Positions 9,104 through 22,358 of a DNA stretch of 64,000 nt are shown piece after piece. Each line of letters opens with the position of its first letter. The stretch's first letter is position 1. Below the pieces are notes generated by a model. It did not search any database. It had not been told where the DNA came from and was given only the letters and a program-made list of their open reading frames with translations. A program made the translations under genes and the position numbers. The DNA comes from an uncultured Pelagibacteraceae bacterium (GTDB taxonomy: Bacteria > Pseudomonadota > Alphaproteobacteria > Pelagibacterales > Pelagibacteraceae): the NCBI GenBank assembly GCA_902589395.1, contig CACIST010000002.1:85317-149316 (forward strand), given 5' to 3'.

Positions 9104-9533
9104 TAATAATTTTTTTAAGTACTTTATCAAAACTTATAACATCGTTAGATTCAGAACTTAAAAATGCATCATAAATTCTTTTTTTTTGAGCCGAAAAAAT
9201 TTCATCAAATATTCTTTCTCCTTCTTCTGTTAAGTATACATGTTTAACTCTTGTATCTATTTCGTCTCTTTTAAATTTTATAGCCTTGATCTCTACCAAA
9301 TCATTAAGAACTCTATTTAAACTTTGTTTCGTAACCTTAAGCTTTCTTAATAAGCTTGAAATAGTTATGCCTTTATACAAAGATATAAGGTGAATTACTT
9401 TATTGTGAGCAGTTCCTAAAGCATGTTTATCTAAAACCTTTTTAGCATCAGCGACAGTTTCTCTATATCCATTGAATATTTTTTCGATATATTCTTTTAA
9501 TTGATGATCTTTTAGATATAAAAGTTTTTTCAT
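9090..9533 (-). CDS. MarR-family transcriptional regulator (PetP-like)
   Basis: This 147-residue winged-helix protein has the MarR arrangement: a dimerising N-terminal helix (LKDHQLKEYIEKIFNGYRE), a recognition region (ISSLLRKLKVTKQSLNRVLND), a wing with RDEIDTRVKHVYLTEEG, and a C-terminal helix. The motif KVTKQSLNRVL followed by a response regulator gene matches the petP-petR pair of alphaproteobacteria. It is the first gene of a three-gene operon with overlapping ends. It is divergent from ilvE across 60 bases, so it could regulate both directions, but I see no clear operator. Confidence 0.85.
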   Translation of the reverse strand: MKKLLYLKDHQLKEYIEKIFNGYRETVADAKKVLDKHALGTAHNKVIHLISLYKGITISSLLRKLKVTKQSLNRVLNDLVEIKAIKFKRDEIDTRVKHVYLTEEGERIFDEIFSAQKKRIYDAFLSSESNDVISFDKVLKKIINEKL

Positions 9534-9547
9534 AATGGTAAGTTATA

Positions 9548-9576
9548 TTGACATATTATATATACAAAGATATTTT
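9548..9576 (+). promoter_or_regulatory. Sigma-70-type promoter for ilvE
   Basis: In the 60-base gap between petP and ilvE the plus strand reads TTGACA at 9548-9553, a 17-base spacer and TATTTT at 9571-9576. The -35 box is a perfect consensus and the spacing is optimal. Transcription would start near 9583, about 10 bases before the ilvE ATG. In DNA this AT-rich -10-like hexamers are common, so the support comes mainly from the exact -35 box and its placement. Confidence 0.5.
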
Positions 9577-9593
9577 TTCTAAAAATAAATCAA

Positions 9594-10475
9594 ATGATAC
9601 CTTACGATAAAAGAGACGGAAAAATCTGGTACAATGGTGGTCTTGTTGAGTGGCAGGATGCAAAGCTGCATGTCATCAGTCATGGATTACACTATGCAAG
9701 TTTAGTTTTTGAGGGTGTGAGGGTGTATGATGGTGAAATTTTCAAGCTTCAAGAACATACAGATAGATTGTATCATTCGGCTAAAAGAATGGATATGAAC
9801 ATTCCTTACACAAAAGAAGAAATAAACAAAGCTTGTAACCAGATAATAAAAATCCAAAATGTACAGAATGGTTATTTAAGACCTTTTGCTTGGAGAGGAA
9901 GTGAAATGATGGGTGTATCCGCTCAAAAAACAAAAATAAATGTAGCGGTAGCTACTTGGGAGTGGGGTGACTATTTCGATCCTAAGTTGAAAATTGAAGG
10001 CATTAAATTAAATATTTCTAATTGGAGAAGACCAGCTCCAAATACTATACCGTGGGATAGCAAAGCTGCAGGATTGTATATGATTTGTACACTTTCTAAG
10101 CATGAAGCTGAAAGACAAGGCTATAGCGAGTCATTAATGTTAGATCACGAGGATAATGTTGCAGAGTCAACGAGTGCAAACATATTTTTTAAAGATAAAA
10201 ATGGTGAACTTCATACGCCAATTCCAGATTCATTTTTAAATGGTATCACAAGGCAAACTGTTATTGAATTAGCAAAATCAAAAAATATAAAAGTTAATGA
10301 AAGAAAAATTAAACCAGATGAATTAGCAAGTTTTGAAGGATGCTTTTTAACTGGGACAGCTGCTGAGATAACACCAATTTCTCAAATTGCTGAAAATAAC
10401 TATAAAGTTTGCGATCTTATTTTAGATTTATCGTCAAGCTATGGCAAATTAGTAAGAAAAAAAAAGGCTGCTTAA
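9594..10475 (+). CDS. ilvE: Branched-chain amino acid aminotransferase
   Basis: A fold-type IV PLP enzyme that interconverts Val, Leu and Ile with their 2-oxo acids using glutamate. The N-terminal block (WYNGGLVEWQDAKLHVISHG) and GLHYASLVFEGVR are typical. The PLP lysine is in IPWDSKAAGLY (about residue 153), followed by GYSESLMLDHEDNVAESTSANIFF and FLTGTAAEITPI near the C-terminus. Its 293 residues fit the family. A D-amino-acid transaminase is the main alternative in this fold, but the LDHEDNVAE block favours IlvE. The stop overlaps convergent pgsA by four bases. Confidence 0.95.
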   Translation: MIPYDKRDGKIWYNGGLVEWQDAKLHVISHGLHYASLVFEGVRVYDGEIFKLQEHTDRLYHSAKRMDMNIPYTKEEINKACNQIIKIQNVQNGYLRPFAWRGSEMMGVSAQKTKINVAVATWEWGDYFDPKLKIEGIKLNISNWRRPAPNTIPWDSKAAGLYMICTLSKHEAERQGYSESLMLDHEDNVAESTSANIFFKDKNGELHTPIPDSFLNGITRQTVIELAKSKNIKVNERKIKPDELASFEGCFLTGTAAEITPISQIAENNYKVCDLILDLSSSYGKLVRKKKAA

Positions 10476-11050
10476 TCTTTATTATCTTCAGATATCGCGT
10501 GGTCTATACCTTTCCTTAAATATTCATATCCAGTATATAAAGTAAGAAAAGCTGATAGCCACAATAAAATTATTCCAATTGTTTGAGCATTATAGTCTTG
10601 GAAATTTATAATTTTATTTCCAGTTTCTCCAGTGAGCAAAACAGAAATACAAAACATTTGAAGAAAAGTCTTTACTTTTGCTAGACTTGAAACTGGAAGT
10701 TTGACACTTCCTTTAGCTAAAAATTCTCTTAAACCAGAAATTAATACCTCTCTCGTAAGTATTATTATTGCAGCAATAACTTCATAGTTTTTAATAGTTC
10801 CATCCATAACTAGCAATATTAGAGCAGTTGCTACTATAATTTTATCAGCAATTGGGTCTAATAACTCTCCAAGTTTGGATTCCTCTTTAAACATTCTTGC
10901 TAATAATCCATCTAAGAAGTCAGTAAATGAGGCAATTACAAACAGTGCAAAAGGAATTACATCTCCATAAAAACCTGGCAAATAAAATGCGAAAACAAAT
11001 ATAGGAACAATTATAATTCTACCAATAGTTAAATAATTTGGAATTTTCAT
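10472..11050 (-). CDS. pgsA: CDP-diacylglycerol-glycerol-3-phosphate 3-phosphatidyltransferase
   Basis: PgsA makes phosphatidylglycerophosphate, the committed step to phosphatidylglycerol, at the inner membrane. The CDP-alcohol phosphotransferase signature is complete: DFLDGLLAR, eight residues, then GELLDPIADK, at about residues 42-71. The protein has several membrane helices and 192 residues, the normal size. It starts with MKIPNYLTIGRIIIVPIF, the usual PgsA beginning. The gene follows uvrC by three bases, a classic uvrC-pgsA pair. Confidence 0.96.
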   Translation of the reverse strand: MKIPNYLTIGRIIIVPIFVFAFYLPGFYGDVIPFALFVIASFTDFLDGLLARMFKEESKLGELLDPIADKIIVATALILLVMDGTIKNYEVIAAIIILTREVLISGLREFLAKGSVKLPVSSLAKVKTFLQMFCISVLLTGETGNKIINFQDYNAQTIGIILLWLSAFLTLYTGYEYLRKGIDHAISEDNKD

Positions 11051-11053
11051 ATA

Positions 11054-12889
11054 TTACTCGTGAAAGTAATTATATATCTTTTTTGCAACTTTTTCCTCAA
11101 CTCCCTCAACTGTTTTTATCTCATCTAAGCTTGCAGATTCAACTGCTCTGGCTGAGCCAAAGTGATTTAAAAGTGCTCTTTTTCTAATAGATCCAATTCC
11201 ATCAATTTGATCAAGTAAAGACTTACTAATACCTTTCTTTCTCTTCGCTCTGTGGGCACTTATTGCAAATCTATGAGACTCGTCTCTTAATCTCTGTAAA
11301 AAAAAGAGGGTAGGGTCATTTTTTTCAAACTTAAATTCTTTACCATTATGAAAAAAGGTTTCATTACCACTATTTCTAAATTTACCTTTTGCGATTGCTA
11401 TCATTGGAATATCATGTAATCCTAATTCATTAAGTGTTTCTCTAGCTACTGAGTATTGTCCTTTCCCACCGTCAACTATTACTAAGTCTGGCATTGTTAA
11501 ATAATTATCTTTTTCTTGAACAGCTCTTTTAAATCTTCTATTTAAAACTTCTCGCATCATTCCATAATCATCTTGCTCATTTTTCTTAATTTTAATATTA
11601 AATTTTCTATACCTTTTTTTAATAAAACCTTCATCACCAAAAGTAATGAGTGCACCAACACTATTAGTTCCTTGAATATGACTATTGTCATAAACCTCAA
11701 CTAGATTAATATTATTTTCTAGATTAAATTTTTTAGAAACATTTTCAAATAACTCTTTATTATTTTGGCTTTCATAAATTTTTCTATTTAGGCTATCTTT
11801 TGCATTTTTTAGAGCTTGATTTACAACTTTTAGTTTAGAACCTCTTTTTGCAACAGAAATATTTATTTCTTTATTTTCTTTTTGGGAAAGTGTTTTTTCA
11901 ATTAGGACTTTTTCCTTTATTTCATTACTTAAGATAATGGAACTTGGCACACTTTTATTTTCATAAAATTGAGAAACAAAAGAATTCAAAATTTCTTTTA
12001 GATTATCGTCTGGGTCATGTTTAGGAAAAAAGGCTTGGTTTCCCCAGTTTTGTTTTGATCTATAGAAAAATACTTGAATACAAGTCTTACCAGACTCTTT
12101 GTATCCAGCTATAACATCTGCTTCAACTAAATTTGCCTCATTTATTCTTTGAGATGATTGAATAATATTTAAAGATTTAATTCTATCCCTCAATATTGCA
12201 GCTTTTTCAAAATCTAAATCAGAACTTGCTTTTTCCATTTGTCCTGACAAATTTTTTTGTATCTTTCTTGATTTACCAGATACGAATTCAATCGCGCTCT
12301 CTACTGATAGCTTATAATCATCTTTTTCTATGTATCCAACGCATGGCCCAGAACATCTCTTGATTTGATAAAGGATGCACGGTCTTTCTCTTTTTTTAAA
12401 TACTGTATCATCACAAACTCTTAGTTGAAAAATTTTCTGAATCATTTTAATAGTCCAATTTGCAGATCCAGCTGAAGCAAATGGTCCAAAGTAAAAACCG
12501 TCTCTAGTTTTTTTTCCTCTATGTCTTCTAATTTGAGGCCATTTATCCTCATTTCCAATAAAAATAAACGGAAATGATTTGTCATCCCGTAAAAGTATAT
12601 TGAATTTCGGTTTATATTTTTTTATTAAGTTTGCTTCTAAAAGAAGTGCTTCACTCTCATTAGAGGTACTTGTGATCTCAATTTTCCTTGTTTGAGATAG
12701 CATTCTCTCAGTTCTAATAATATGATTTTTTTCCGAAACATAACTCTTTAATCTGTTAGGTAAATTTTTTGCTTTACCAACATAAAGTATCACATTTTTT
12801 TCATTTAACATTCTGTATACACCAGGAAGCTTGGGTATAAGTGGTAGCTCTTTTTTAATTGCTTCTTTACCTATATCAGAGCTGATCAT
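11054..12889 (-). CDS. uvrC: Excinuclease ABC subunit C
   Basis: UvrC makes both incisions in nucleotide excision repair. In order it has a GIY-YIG domain ([19 protein letters not shown], about 20-110), Cys-rich [15 protein letters not shown] (about 165-180), a UVR motif (about 200-235), an RNase H-like nuclease with [12 protein letters not shown] and [11 protein letters not shown], and C-terminal helix-hairpin-helix repeats ([17 protein letters not shown]). I choose the ATG at 12889 ([10 protein letters not shown]), which overlaps folB by 14 bases; the 12919 start adds ten residues. UvrB lies in the same operon, upstream. Confidence 0.95.
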   Translation of the reverse strand: MISSDIGKEAIKKELPLIPKLPGVYRMLNEKNVILYVGKAKNLPNRLKSYVSEKNHIIRTERMLSQTRKIEITSTSNESEALLLEANLIKKYKPKFNILLRDDKSFPFIFIGNEDKWPQIRRHRGKKTRDGFYFGPFASAGSANWTIKMIQKIFQLRVCDDTVFKKRERPCILYQIKRCSGPCVGYIEKDDYKLSVESAIEFVSGKSRKIQKNLSGQMEKASSDLDFEKAAILRDRIKSLNIIQSSQRINEANLVEADVIAGYKESGKTCIQVFFYRSKQNWGNQAFFPKHDPDDNLKEILNSFVSQFYENKSVPSSIILSNEIKEKVLIEKTLSQKENKEINISVAKRGSKLKVVNQALKNAKDSLNRKIYESQNNKELFENVSKKFNLENNINLVEVYDNSHIQGTNSVGALITFGDEGFIKKRYRKFNIKIKKNEQDDYGMMREVLNRRFKRAVQEKDNYLTMPDLVIVDGGKGQYSVARETLNELGLHDIPMIAIAKGKFRNSGNETFFHNGKEFKFEKNDPTLFFLQRLRDESHRFAISAHRAKRKKGISKSLLDQIDGIGSIRKRALLNHFGSARAVESASLDEIKTVEGVEEKVAKKIYNYFHE

Positions 12890-13301
12890 GACTTCTTTTT
12901 TTTGAAATTTGAATACCAACGGATGAGCAATCTTTCATGATTTCTAATTTCTCAATTTGAAGACTTATTTTATCAATTCTTCCATCTTTAAATAGTTCAT
13001 CGAATACATCTTCCGCTAATGTTTCAAGAAAATTATAATGTTTATTTTTGATAAGTTTCTTTATCAATCTTACAATTTTCGCATAATTTACTATTGATTT
13101 AATATCCCTATCATTTGAAGGCTTTTTATCTTCGTAGTTTACTTCTAAATTAAATTTAACTTTTTGGGGAGCCTCTTTTTCAAAATCAAAATAACCAAGT
13201 TTTAAATTTAAAATAAGTTCTTTGATAAGAACTTTCTTTTCATAATTGAAAAGGCTTTTGATTTTATCAATCTTTACAATTTTTAAATCATTTTTTTTCA
13301 T
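12876..13301 (-). CDS. folB: Dihydroneopterin aldolase family protein
   Basis: FolB cleaves dihydroneopterin to hydroxymethyl-dihydropterin in folate synthesis. The core pattern is recognisable: [20 protein letters not shown] carries the conserved Glu of the GvydwE motif, then [16 protein letters not shown] and [10 protein letters not shown]. Near the end, [20 protein letters not shown] has the catalytic-type Lys, though the usual Pro after it is Leu. There is an N-terminal extension of about 20 residues and the whole is 141 residues. Its neighbour two genes upstream is a pteridine-reductase-like SDR, which supports a pterin role. Confidence 0.82.
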   Translation of the reverse strand: MKKNDLKIVKIDKIKSLFNYEKKVLIKELILNLKLGYFDFEKEAPQKVKFNLEVNYEDKKPSNDRDIKSIVNYAKIVRLIKKLIKNKHYNFLETLAEDVFDELFKDGRIDKISLQIEKLEIMKDCSSVGIQISKKRSHDQL

Positions 13302-14218
13302 ATTCTAGATCCTATATATTCTAATATAACTGGATTGTAATATTGAAAACAGGTTGCCTGATCCATACTATGTCCATCTTTAACTTTAAATTTATCTGAT
13401 TTATTTTTCCCTAATTTAAAACATTTTTTTCCATCAATTGTATAATCTTTAGATATAACAACTCTTTTCATTCCATCAATTTGATCTAACCAATCAGAAG
13501 TCAATCCTTCAAAAGGATCTTTTGGATGAGTAAAAGCCAATAGTGGAACTTTAAGATTTTTTAATATTTCATCATTATATTGGGATCTTAAATCGTATTG
13601 TGCAGGTTTTTTTTCTTTAAATTTAGCTAAACCTTCTTCTAATCCTAATTTTGATATCTTATACTTCTTACTTAGTCTATCAAAGCACGCTTGCATATAA
13701 GCTATTCCTCCCCCAGCTTTGTCAGGATATCTTGAAAAGAATAGTAGAGTTGTTAATCCACCACAAGAATGTCCAGTGACAAATATCTGTTTTCTAGGAA
13801 CGCCTAGAGAAACTAGTTTTTCTACTAACTCTAAATTTTGTTCTACTCTTTTGTCTAACTTTGATTTGCCTTCGTATGGTTTTTTTGAAAACCACCATTT
13901 TTTTCCCATATCACCTACTATTTTATGTGCACATAAATTATAGAGCATAATTTTTTTTCCATTTATTTCTTCATCTATTAATGAAACACGGTTTCTAATT
14001 TGGTCTATAGATGTACAAAAATTTTGTTTTCCATCAAAATTACTTTGACCATGGTTATTGATTAAAATGATTTTATTGGTCGGATCGTCAATTGTTGATA
14101 ATTTAGTTACTTTAAATTTCTTTGATAAAAATCCATCTTTCTTAATATTGTGACCATCAGCAAAAGATGTTGATATTGTCAGAATAAATATAGATAAAAA
14201 TAAGTATAAATTTTTCAT
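13298..14218 (-). CDS. Secreted alpha/beta-hydrolase-fold protein of unknown substrate
   Basis: I recognise the fold but not a named family. From the ATG at 14218 the product is about 306 residues with a signal peptide ([20 protein letters not shown]). A nucleophile elbow GHSCGG lies in FVTGHSCGGLTTLL, a possible acid is in THPKDPFEG, and a possible His is in KDGHSMDQATCF near the C-terminus, giving a plausible Ser-Asp-His triad. Several Cys residues suggest periplasmic disulfides. The start overlaps the SDR stop by ATGA, so the two are co-translated within the uvrB-uvrC operon. A start at 14251 would bury the signal peptide behind a polar segment. Confidence 0.7.
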   Translation of the reverse strand: MKNLYLFLSIFILTISTSFADGHNIKKDGFLSKKFKVTKLSTIDDPTNKIILINNHGQSNFDGKQNFCTSIDQIRNRVSLIDEEINGKKIMLYNLCAHKIVGDMGKKWWFSKKPYEGKSKLDKRVEQNLELVEKLVSLGVPRKQIFVTGHSCGGLTTLLFFSRYPDKAGGGIAYMQACFDRLSKKYKISKLGLEEGLAKFKEKKPAQYDLRSQYNDEILKNLKVPLLAFTHPKDPFEGLTSDWLDQIDGMKRVVISKDYTIDGKKCFKLGKNKSDKFKVKDGHSMDQATCFQYYNPVILEYIGSRI

Positions 14219-14951
14219 TCTTTTCCACCCATTATGTCTGGAGTTTGCCAATTTAAGTTTTGACCACTATCTATTGCCAATACTTGTCCAGTAATAGATA
14301 TATTTTTAATAAAAAAGTCTACCGCGTTGCATATTTGCTGAACATCTACTTGTCTTTTGAGAGGTGTTGCCATGTATTGTTTTTTAAAATGTTTTTCACT
14401 TTGCCTCTTGTTTTTAATTGTAGGACCAGGGGCAATTCCATTAACTCTTATTTTTGGCGCCAAACTCATGGCACTAGTTTTTGTAAGGGTATAAAGTCCA
14501 GTTTTACTTATGGTATATGAAAAAAAATAGGGAGTAAGTTTAAAAACTCTTTGATCAATTATATTTATTATATTATTGTTTTTACTCTTAATATTTTTAG
14601 CAAATTCTTTTGACAAAAGCGCAGGTGTTCTTAGATTTGTTCTTAAATGTTGCCCCCAACTATCCGTGTTAAAGTTTTCTAATTTATCATTTTCAAACAG
14701 AGAAGCATTATTTATCAAACAGTCAAAATATTTTAATTTGGATTTTGCAAATTTAACAATCTTATTTACATCACTTTCAACACTTAGATCTCCTTTAATC
14801 AAATAAACTTTCGTACCATTTATAGATAATTCTTTTTTAAGTTTTTCAGCCTTTACTTTTGATTTGTTATAATGAATTACGATTTCTATTCCCTTGCCTG
14901 AAAGTTTCCTAGCTATGGCAGCACCAATTCTAGTGGCTCCGCCAGTAATTA

Positions 14952-14970
<19 letters not shown>
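14215..14970 (-). CDS. SDR oxidoreductase, probably pteridine-reductase (FolM) type
   Basis: A classical short-chain dehydrogenase of 251 residues. It has the cofactor loop [12 protein letters not shown] (about 9-20), whose Arg-Ile-Gly ending is typical of NADPH-dependent pteridine reductases/FolM, plus [12 protein letters not shown], an active-site YTISK (about residue 160) and [10 protein letters not shown]. FolB two genes downstream fits reduction of a pterin. An acyl-protein or sugar reductase cannot be excluded. It overlaps the uvrB 3' end by 19 bases and the hydrolase start by four, so expression is coupled to DNA repair genes. Confidence 0.8.
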
Positions 14971-19361
<4,391 letters not shown>

Positions 19362-19372
19362 TTCTGTGAAAA

Positions 19373-19756
19373 TTATTTAGTTTTTTTCTTTTTCTCTAAA
19401 CCAAATAATGGAGAGTTTCTAAATCTTAAAACAAGAATTGCTATAGCAATTAAAACAATGGCACCTGCTTCATATAATAATACTTCTGGATTAATTGATT
19501 TTCCTTGTAAAATTATAAATCTAGAAAGGGCAGTAATTGCAATAAATAATGGTAGAGTTATTTGAATTGACTGACTTTCCCAAAATACTCTTACCATTGC
19601 TAAAACTTCTAGGTACAGGAAAAGTAAAAGCAAATCAGCCAAAGTAACTTTTTGAACAACTATCATTTGATATATTTCGATACCAAATGCTATAACTGTA
19701 GCAGCAAGTATAATTACCAAAGCTATTAATTGGATTTGTTTTACTATATTTTCCAT
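19373..19756 (-). CDS. PsiE-family four-helix membrane protein
   Basis: The 127 residues form four predicted membrane helices (about 8-28, 40-58, 65-83 and 90-112) and end in a Lys-rich cytoplasmic tail. FLYLEVLAMVRVFWES and LFIAITALSRFIIL match the PsiE (phosphate-starvation-inducible) family. The biochemical function of the family is unknown, and the phosphate link comes from E. coli. It lies between trxB and the extended SDR on the same strand, with 24- and 11-base gaps. Confidence 0.75.
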   Translation of the reverse strand: MENIVKQIQLIALVIILAATVIAFGIEIYQMIVVQKVTLADLLLLFLYLEVLAMVRVFWESQSIQITLPLFIAITALSRFIILQGKSINPEVLLYEAGAIVLIAIAILVLRFRNSPLFGLEKKKKTK

Positions 19757-19780
19757 GGATAACTTATAAATGATCTTAAA

Positions 19781-20728
19781 TTAATTTGAAGCTAAATATT
19801 TTTCTGCTTCTAGAGCAGCCATACAGCCCATTCCTGCTGCTGTTACTGCTTGTCTAAAAATTTTGTCTTTAACATCTCCTGCAGCATAAACACCTGGAAC
19901 ATTTGTTTCAGTAGAATCACTTTTTGTAATTAGATAACCTGTATTGTCCATTTCTAATTGATCTTTAAATAGTGAAGTAGCAGGGTCATGACCAATAGCT
20001 ATAAATAAACCATCAATTTTTAGCTCTGACATTTCATTAGTTTTAGTATTTTTAATTTTTAAACCTTTTACATTTCTCGGATCTTCATCCCCAATCACTT
20101 CTTCAACAACAGAGTCCCAGATAATTTCAATTTTTTTGTTTTCCATTAATTTTTTTTGCAAAAGTTTTTCTGCTCTAAGTTCATTTCTTCTGTGAATTAG
20201 CTGCACTTTTGATGCAAATTTTGTAAGAAACATTGCCTCCTCAACTGCTGCATTACCACCTCCAACTACTGCTACTGTTTTATCTTTAAAAAAGAAACCA
20301 TCACATGTTGCACATGCCGAAACTCCAAATCCTTTAAATTTTTCTTCTGACTCAATGTTTAACCATCTTGCTTGAGCACCTGTTGAAATTATAATTGAGT
20401 CTGCAGTATATTTTTGCCCACCATCGCCTATCGCTTCAAAAGGTTTAGATTTTAAATTTACTGATTGAATATGATCTTCAACTAAATCAGTTCCCACTGC
20501 TTTTGCTTGCTCTCTCATTTGTTCCATTAACCATGGTCCTTGTATAACATCAGCAAAACCTGGATAGTTCTCAACATCAGTTGTAATTGTTAGTTGACCA
20601 CCTGGCTGCATTCCTGCAACTAGCATTGGTTTAAGCATAGCTCTTGCTGCATAAACTGCAGCAGTGTATCCCGCTGGACCAGATCCAATTATTAACACTT
20701 TTGTATGTTTAGTTGGTTTTTCACTCAT
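19781..20728 (-). CDS. trxB: Thioredoxin reductase
   Basis: An FAD-dependent dithiol reductase that passes NADPH electrons to thioredoxin. It has FAD-binding IIGSGPAGYTAAVYAAR (about 13-29), the redox-active CATC (Cys139 and Cys142), the NADPH motif VVGGGNAAVEEA and the C-terminal FAD motif GVYAAGDVKDK. At 315 residues it is of normal length. It is divergent from the ELM1-like gene with only 20 bases between the starts, so promoters must overlap or reach into coding sequence. Confidence 0.97.
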   Translation of the reverse strand: MSEKPTKHTKVLIIGSGPAGYTAAVYAARAMLKPMLVAGMQPGGQLTITTDVENYPGFADVIQGPWLMEQMREQAKAVGTDLVEDHIQSVNLKSKPFEAIGDGGQKYTADSIIISTGAQARWLNIESEEKFKGFGVSACATCDGFFFKDKTVAVVGGGNAAVEEAMFLTKFASKVQLIHRRNELRAEKLLQKKLMENKKIEIIWDSVVEEVIGDEDPRNVKGLKIKNTKTNEMSELKIDGLFIAIGHDPATSLFKDQLEMDNTGYLITKSDSTETNVPGVYAAGDVKDKIFRQAVTAAGMGCMAALEAEKYLASN

Positions 20729-20748
20729 AGAGGTCTATATAGTTAATA

Positions 20749-21693
20749 ATGAGCAAATTAAAAGGTATTTTATTGACCGAGGGTATGCACGGAATGCTGA
20801 GCCAGGTTGAAGGCTTAGCTAAAGCTTTAGAAATAGAATTTACTCACCACAAGGTTGAACTAAATAATTTTTGGAAGTTAATTCCGCCAAAATTTACGCC
20901 AATTTCTCAAAGTGTTTATAAAAAAATAAATTACACAGATTATGATTTTATAATATCATGCGGCCGAAAAAGTATAATTCCATCTATCCATTTAAAAAGT
21001 ATTTCAAACAAAAAAGTTTTAAATATCCATATTCAAGATCCGAAAATAAACTTAAATTACTTTGATTTTATAGTAGCCCCAGAACATGATGGAATTAACG
21101 GGCCCAATGTCATTACTACTAAAGGGGCTCTCCATTATCTTAAAGAAAGTGAAATAGTTGAGCATAAGAATTATTTAAACTCTTTTATCAAAAAAGATGA
21201 CAGAAAAATCTGGTGCTTGATAATGGGTGGGCCCACAAAATACTATGATTATTCAACAAAAAATATGAAACATATTTTTTCAATATTTTACAAACTTTTG
21301 AAAAAACATGAATTTCAACTTGTTGTGATACCATCAATGAGAACTCCACTTAATACTATTCACTATGCAAAAGAATTTTTTGGCGAAAATCATACTGTTG
21401 TAATGAACGTTGAGAAAAAAGCTTACTTATCAGCTCTAGCTATTTCTGAAAATATTGTTGTTACATGTGACTCTAGCTCAATGATTTCAGAAGCTGCTTT
21501 AACTGGAAAACCAGTTTATATTGCAAATATTTTGCCTAGAAAAAATGATATAAGATTCCAAAGATTTAGAAATTTATTTAGAGAATTAAATATCACAAGA
21601 AACTTGGGGGAAGATATGGAAACTTGGACTTATCAAAAACTTGATGAAGCAAATAGAGTAGCAAAAATCATAAAAGAGAGATTAAATATCTAA
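20749..21693 (+). CDS. ELM1/DUF1022-family protein (glycosyltransferase-like)
   Basis: The protein matches the mitochondrial fission ELM1 family widespread in alphaproteobacteria. Signs are LTEGMHGMLSQVEGLAKALE, ISCGRKSIIPSI, IHIQDPKINLNYFDFIVAPEHDGI, LIMGGPTKYY and VTCDSSSMISEAALTGKPVYI, which together have the look of a GT-B glycosyltransferase. No activity is established in bacteria as far as I know. Length is 314 residues. Its TAA shares a base with the next ATG (TAATG), tying it to the 2OG-Fe(II) oxygenase. Confidence 0.83.
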   Translation: MSKLKGILLTEGMHGMLSQVEGLAKALEIEFTHHKVELNNFWKLIPPKFTPISQSVYKKINYTDYDFIISCGRKSIIPSIHLKSISNKKVLNIHIQDPKINLNYFDFIVAPEHDGINGPNVITTKGALHYLKESEIVEHKNYLNSFIKKDDRKIWCLIMGGPTKYYDYSTKNMKHIFSIFYKLLKKHEFQLVVIPSMRTPLNTIHYAKEFFGENHTVVMNVEKKAYLSALAISENIVVTCDSSSMISEAALTGKPVYIANILPRKNDIRFQRFRNLFRELNITRNLGEDMETWTYQKLDEANRVAKIIKERLNI

Positions 21694-22358
21694 TGTCCTA
21701 TTTAAATTCAATTCTTAATGATTCAAAAAAATTTGACAGTCCTTTCGTACATTGGGAATTAAACAAGCCTCTTACAGATGAACAAATAAATGAAATAGTT
21801 TCAGCTGATATCACCGATCCTGCAAAACATAATCTCAATTATGATGGTACTAGAGCTATAGATGGAGGAGAAGGAAAATTTAGGGAAGGTATTTCAGATG
21901 GTGGGAAGGCCTTAAAATTTAGATGTTTTGTCACCAAAGAAAATAGTAATGAATTCCCAGGACTTACTAATTTAATCAAAGAACTTCAAAATAAAAAAAC
22001 ATATCAAAAAATATCTGAATTAATTAATAAAGACCTATCAAATTCCTATGTAAGAGTTGAAGTAATTTGTGATCGTGAGGGTTTCTGGTTAAAACCACAT
22101 TGTGATATCAAAGAGAAACTTATGTCGTGCTTGTTATTTGTTAACAAACATAATGAAAGTGAAGATTTAGGAACTGATTTTTATGATAATGATTTAAAAC
22201 TAATAAAAACATTGCCTTATAAAGATAATTATGGATATTTTTTTTCAAGTGGGCCTGATACTTGGCATGGAATGGAAAAAAAAGAAATAATTAAAGAGAG
22301 AAGATGCTTACAAGTAAATTACGTTACTTTTAAAACTGATTGGAAGGTAGAAGATTAA
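21693..22358 (+). CDS. 2-oxoglutarate/Fe(II)-dependent oxygenase-like protein
   Basis: The 221-residue protein shows the facial triad pattern of the cupin-fold dioxygenases: HCD in WLKPHCDIKEK (about residue 132), a distal His in GPDTWHGMEKK (about 191), and an Arg in KERRCLQVNYV that would bind 2-oxoglutarate. No signal peptide is visible. The substrate is unknown. Translational coupling to the ELM1-like gene suggests a shared pathway, perhaps in surface glycan or lipid modification, but that is inference. The stop overlaps the convergent Anbu gene by four bases. Confidence 0.75.
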   Translation: MSYLNSILNDSKKFDSPFVHWELNKPLTDEQINEIVSADITDPAKHNLNYDGTRAIDGGEGKFREGISDGGKALKFRCFVTKENSNEFPGLTNLIKELQNKKTYQKISELINKDLSNSYVRVEVICDREGFWLKPHCDIKEKLMSCLLFVNKHNESEDLGTDFYDNDLKLIKTLPYKDNYGYFFSSGPDTWHGMEKKEIIKERRCLQVNYVTFKTDWKVED

